A stretch of DNA of 64,000 bases from Mytilus californianus (Eukaryota > Mollusca > Bivalvia > Mytilida > Mytilidae): assembly GCF_021869535.1 (NCBI RefSeq), contig NW_026262701.1:42287278-42351277 (forward strand), read 5' to 3'. Under the pieces are notes generated by a model. It was not told where the DNA came from, ran no database searches, and was given only the letters and a program-made list of their open reading frames with translations. The position numbers were made by a program, and so were the translations under genes. Below, one piece after another: positions 58,754 to 64,000 of this stretch. Within the stretch, counting starts at the first letter, position 1. Every line of letters starts with the position of its first letter.

Positions 58754-59150
58754 GGACAAAAGGTCACAGACGAAAGGTCACAATTCAGTTTCTGAGACTA
58801 TTTTCTTTGAAAAAGAGAAAATTCTTATTTAAAAAAATATATTTTGTATGTATCTTGAACTATTGTATATATAAACCAACTCTGTAAACAAATGTATTAA
58901 ATGAACAAATAATTGTTTAGTAAACAGACTATCAAAGTGGATTGGTACCTAAACAGCTTCATGGTGCTAAGAAATATTATATCATTTGCATGATTAAAAT
59001 TTAATAAATCTTCATTTACCAAGGCTAATGAACAATTTCATAAACTGTAAAAAGAATATATGTAATACAAAGTAATTTTTCAAGATATTTCTCTTACATA
59101 CTTAAACAATTGTCACTTCCTGTCCTGTGACTTTTTGTCCTGTGACTTTT
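58754..59150. mobile_element. GGACAAAAGGTCACA-ended MITE, third copy
   Basis: Left end GGACAAAAGGTCACAGACGA, right end CTGTCCTGTGACTTTTTGTC repeated. The interior aligns with 42,250-42,600, for example CTTGAACTATTGTATATATA. An older, independent copy outside the palindrome. Confidence 0.7.
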
Positions 59151-60880
59151 CAGTGTTCGCTTACTGTTAAGAATAGGACCTCTCTTACCCAGGACCTCCC
59201 TTACTAATGGAGAGAAAGCTGTCGGGACTACCAATCCTAAGTGTTAGAGAGAATAAAAAGTACATCAGTCATTCTCAATTTTATATGTTTTGCGTAAAAC
59301 AAAACGGTTTTAAATGTTGAATTTAAGGAATGCTCGGATTTAAAAAAAAAAATCTTTTTCGTTTGCTTTTCGTTGAAATCATCCTGAATATTATGTAATA
59401 TTGTACGCTGAACATTCAACGATCATGGCTAAGCATGTGTTCTTCAAAATGCAATCTGTAGAAGAAAAAACACGGTTTTAAATCATGTACATTGGAAATC
59501 AAGAATCGTGTGTCGTGTTCGACCTATAATCCTTTATTAAATAGTCGAAATTGACTATTAATATATAGTTTTGTTTTGCACCTACGTAACTCTATATATG
59601 CATGTTTTTGCCACTTTGCTTGGAAAAATTATCATATATCTTAATTCTCTTTCAATAACATTTCCTTATTCAATTTGCTACTCGTCTACCAAAAAAAAAA
59701 ATAGATATTGTTTCATTTTTGCCATTTTGGTTATAATAAGTTCTTGGTAGATGTATGTCCTTTATGATCTCTCAGGTAAATATCAAAAATGAGTCCTGAG
59801 TTTTGACGGTTGTGAATTAAGGATTAGTTACTTTATGGAACACTTATTTCCTTGGATGGTAGTACAAACTTGTATTTTATCCTTTAAAGTTAGTATGCCT
59901 GTTTAGTAATTTACAGTTTTAAGGAGAATTCTTCGTCTTTTGCAAATAGATGAAGAATAAAATGAAAATTTGCTTTCGATTGCATTCAGGCAGAGAGAAA
60001 TATGTTTTGTTATATTTCAGACGATTTTTAGTACGGATATTAAACTATAATTCTTAATCTCTTCCAATTTACAAATATAATTTGGTATTGTTTTTTCTGC
60101 AAATGGTAGAAGAAACTTGTATGTTCTAACTTTTTCAGAGGTCTGTGAAATCTTGAAAATATGACGTTCCCGGAAATCACAAGTCGCTATATAGAATGCT
60201 TGTAAAATTCAGAAACTTGCAGTACGCTCATATTTAATACTTTTCTGTTAAAAAAGAAAGTGTAAAAATAAGAAGGCGAAAACGGGAAAAGGGGAGGGTT
60301 GTTACACGAACACTTTCTTCGCAATTTAATTCTAAACGAATAGTGATTATCTAACTTTTTGTTCAAATATCGAATACACAATCAAATCTCTAACTTATCC
60401 ACACTTGCAATAACCTTTTTATTGACAGGTTTCTGCTGGCATTTGATTGGACAACAGTTTAATGTAGGAGTGACAATCTATCACATTTATCCAATCAGCT
60501 GTCTTGTTAAACAAACCTGTGTGCGATGACCCACTGCCCACATAGTTTAGTTTAGAGAGTTTAGTTGTTTTTTTTATAATGAATTGATCATCAAAAGGAC
60601 GTTGTTGCTATTGTTGGCCAGGGACTTTCTATACTAATGAAAAAGTCCATGTGTGTGCTTGTCAGATAGAAATAGAAAACGCTTATATTTAAGAATAAAA
60701 AAAGTGATTAAAAAGAAATATTACTATGCATTGGATGGATATTTAGACTAATTCACTAGCTGTGTTATACAGACGGAGAAATAACGCCACGTGTAGCCAG
60801 GATAAAAAAATGATGATTTTAATTATGCTAAAAATGATATATTATCCAATCAAAGGGGAAGCGATATGTCGGCTCCTGAA
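59151..60880. other. Gene-poor stretch
   Basis: No gene or RNA supported. TCCTGAATCCGCCACTGACC near 60,875-60,895 is a lone end of the GGCGGATCCAG MITE family. Confidence 0.45.
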
Positions 60881-60895
60881 TCCGCCACTGACCAA

Positions 60896-62600
60896 GCAAA
60901 TTACGACATAATTAAACAATTAACAACCTTGTAAAAAAAATAATAGAAAAGCGTCTTTTTTATCCCTTATATTTTATGATATTTTGTGGACAATATAAAT
61001 CTTAAATCAGTGTTTCAAAGTCATATCAGATAAAAAAATATAAAATTGCAATTTCTGCCACAAAAAAAACGTATTTTAGAATCACGAAATAATTGAAATC
61101 GAATTTGGATTAGTTTTGTGCTCAATGGAATTTATTAAGACTTTAAAATATCTGTTCCTTTATATTCGCTATTTTGAGATCGAATTTAATGAGGTTCATA
61201 TATAAGTATGTGCCAAAACAGAAAAAATACAGTTGCAAATCAACGGGTACGTCTAAACACTGCCCAGGACCTCCTGAGTGCACTCAGGGCATACAAAGTG
61301 CACCCAGGACTCTTTTAAAGTCATCGTATATGCACACAGGAAAAATGTTTACATTCTTTTCACGTTGTCTATTTTAGTGGAAACTTTTGGAATATTTTGA
61401 AAACGAACTTAAATAGATATTCAATATTTTTATAAAATAATGAGGGCACGTGTCACTGATTCACAACTACTCAGCCGTGAATAATCCAATCAACAAAATT
61501 GATTGGATTATCCTAATTGCTTATGAATATTCAGATTCAATATTTTATTAATCTATCTTATGAATATTATGTTATTAAAACAGTGTTTTTTATTAAAATT
61601 TAATAATGCGAAATTTTAAAGTTTTTTCGAAATTGATTTATGTAATTAAATACTTTGTGTATTGACTTTAACGATAATGGAGAAAAAAACCTCAAAAGTC
61701 CCATTTAATGTATTTTTATACAGTTTATGTGTAATGAGTCAGCTAAATTAATTTTGTTATTATACGTTCTGCAGTTCTAAAGTAAAAGAAATAACAATTG
61801 ATATTGTTTTATAGTTTGTCTATTATCAGTTCGTTTTTTTGTTTTTCTTCGTGAATTTTTTCTCCTTTCCAACATCAATTAAATAAACGAATATCATATT
61901 TTATTTAATATAAACATACAAAGTGTTTTTTGTTTTGTTTTGATAAGTCTAATATCTTGGTAGAGTACGTGCTTTTATTGGTTTCTTTCTTTGGTTTGGC
62001 TTATGGGCAAGTTTTTGTTTTATTTTTATTTAACATCTGTGCATAAGGACTTATTCGTTGTAAGAACGGACTGAGTATCTTTCAACAGTCTGCGAAATAG
62101 TCTTTCTCGCTGTTCTTGATTATGAGTCTTGCAAAAACAACATTAAATTGATATGAAATAACATGTTTTCTGTAAGACCAAAAAGTTCATAATTTCTCAT
62201 GAGCTCGATTTAAAACCAAATTTTATTACCTGAAAATGTTAAGAAAAAAAACCAAATATGATAAATGACGGGAGTTCAATGTACGCATTATTTTAGCCCG
62301 TTTGTGAAAGGGGGGTCGGTCTTGATTGGGACAGAAAACTGACAGAAAAATGGAGTCAAATTCATTATTCAGAATTTATTTTCTCATTGAAATTCGTTCC
62401 GGCTTGTAATCATGGTACATGTAATACTGGAGAAGAACGATTTTAAGGAGAAACAAAACTTTACTGTTTGAGTTTGATTATTTGAAAATCGTATTTTGAT
62501 AAGTACGGCAACAAATACAGATAAGAACGGGCTTCATTCAAAACCAAATATTGCCTTATTAAAATGTTGATGACAAATTCCTTCTTCAGATTTTATTTCC
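60896..62600. other. Gene-poor stretch with a few short motifs
   Basis: The hairpin AATAATCCAATCAA with its complement lies at 61,481-61,513. The GTGCACT-rich segment at 61,244-61,310 resembles 5,245-5,300 inverted. No gene recognised. Confidence 0.45.
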
Positions 62601-62636
62601 CTATTCAAACTCGTTTGAGGAATTTATTACTCACTC

Positions 62637-63137
62637 ATCGGTACAGCGGATATAGCTTAATAGGTACTTCGAAGGGTGAAAAGCTACATACCGTACATTC
62701 ATTTAACTATGCACCGTACAGAAGGATTTATGTGGTCAGCTATACACTGTACACAACGCTTCTTTTCGGAATAAAATATCGAAAAATAACATATGTATGA
62801 AAGATTTCAATGCCAATTATTGAAACAGCTATACTTATTACGTACACACAGTGCATGGCCTTCTATCAGAAAAAGAGTTGCAATATTGAATATAGAATCA
62901 TATCGGATGAGACGAGCGCCAACTTCTTTGACAAGTATTTGCACATGTTTTAGTAAGCGTTCTTGTTTTAGGAAAATAATGAGACTTCTCTAATCATCAA
63001 CCTACGACCAAATCATTTCTTAAAACAACAATTATGTTTAGATTGAGTACACATTGATATTATGTAAACAAAACAAAGACTTTCTTACCGTGTCAGAAGA
63101 AAAATCGATCAGGTTAGTACCTATATCCGCTGTACCG
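62637..63137. repeat. Short local inverted repeat (19 bp, ~460 bp apart)
   Basis: ATCGGTACAGCGGATATAG at about 62,637-62,656 is matched by its complement at about 63,118-63,137, with TAGGTACT also shared beyond. Frames cover both copies but differ, so no coding relation is seen. Confidence 0.65.
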
Positions 63138-64000
63138 ATGATACACGGTGTTACTGGACAAGAACGAGTGAAAAAAGCGACATTGTCTTGTAAATATGTG
63201 GATACACTTTCAATAGTCACACACATATTTTATATACATTTATTTCGGGAATTATTTTTTAATTTATTATGCGCTCTATTGATGCCAGATTTTCCTTTTT
63301 TTACTATCAATGTTCAACCACACCTATATATGCATTCTTATATTATAGGACTTTCCTCGTAGATGAAACAGGGGTTTTATCCAAAAAGGACGTCACGTTT
63401 TGCAATGAATAAGATCTATATTATTTTTAACGTTTTCAAATGAAATGAATTGAATTGAAAATTTCCCGACTATAGACAAGACAAGACGTATACATGTACA
63501 TATACGAAGACTTCGTTTGGATGTGACATGTCTTTAAAATTAATACAGTTGAAATAAGACTGAGAATGAAACTTTTTTCTGTTAACTATGTACCATAAAT
63601 TTAGGTACATCTCTCTACGATTAATCAGTTCAGTTCAGTTCAGTTTCTTGTATATTCCTTTTTTTAATTGTGGAGCACTACCCATAGGGTATAATTGTAG
63701 CAACTATATACACCTTAGAACATAAGGAAACATTTAATTATGTACAGATGACTGAATTTAGGCAATAATAATTACTAAATAATTAATATTATAACTAATT
63801 CATAGGATTGTCATCATAAAATTTTAAAAATAATATTCATAATGTGCTGAAGTGTAAGAATAAGTTAAGTAAGAACTGGATATATTTACAAATAAGAATT
63901 TAGAATTTAAGTGGTCTTAAATTAAACTTTCTTATAATTGTTAGTTAAAGGTGCTATACGTACATCAGAATTTATAATGAGAAGGTTATTTTATAAGACT
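63138..64000. other. No supported gene to the window end
   Basis: AT-rich. Overlapping frames at 63,038-63,362 on both strands are unrecognised. A short (CAGTT)n run lies at 63,626-63,646. Confidence 0.45.

Overview
This window looks like nuclear DNA of a marine bivalve, most likely a mussel (Mytilus-like). It is AT-rich and intron-bearing, it carries a pair of short secreted C1q-domain genes of the kind expanded in bivalves, and it is saturated with interspersed repeats whose sequences I recognise as mussel-type. The species call is inference. Only two intact protein genes are supported. Almost every other short ORF is a chance frame inside repeats.

Layout. 1-12.5 kb is repeat-rich: a ~165-bp tandem array, a decayed LINE (3.7-5.0 kb), and the wreck of a zinc-finger gene whose first finger has been amplified as 104-bp tandem units (10.56-11.88 kb). 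From 12,780 to 55,076 lies a direct tandem duplication. Unit 1 is 12,780-21,387. Unit 2 is 21,388-55,076 and is much longer because it was interrupted later. Each unit carries one two-exon C1q-domain gene on the minus strand (16,364-17,969 and 49,063-50,740), about 95% identical in protein. 55.1-64 kb is repeats and anonymous AT-rich DNA.

The outstanding object is at 25,468-48,199: a 22.7-kb palindromic element inserted in unit 2, 864 bp beyond the stop codon of its C1q gene. It has two nearly identical inverted arms of about 9 kb around a 4.7-kb non-repeated centre. Its ends are perfect inverted repeats (AACAGTCTCCGGGACAAG), and it is bracketed by a 4-bp direct repeat, GTAT. Unit 1 preserves the matching unoccupied site at about 15,487-15,510, so the insertion can be read to the base. 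Just inside each end is an array of about 18 small palindromes (TTTCCT-n-AGGAAA), resembling a transposase-binding array. No transposase ORF is visible, but both arms and the centre hold related copies of one decayed exon with splice signals.

Comparing the two duplication units also gives clean before/after views of smaller insertions: a TTAA-flanked MITE and a 153-bp retroelement fragment in unit 1, and a 1.8-kb element with 8-bp flanking repeats and a 388-bp repeat copy in unit 2. Nothing indicates an operon or a joint pathway. The two C1q genes are paralogues, presumably encoding secreted lectin-like or immune-recognition proteins.
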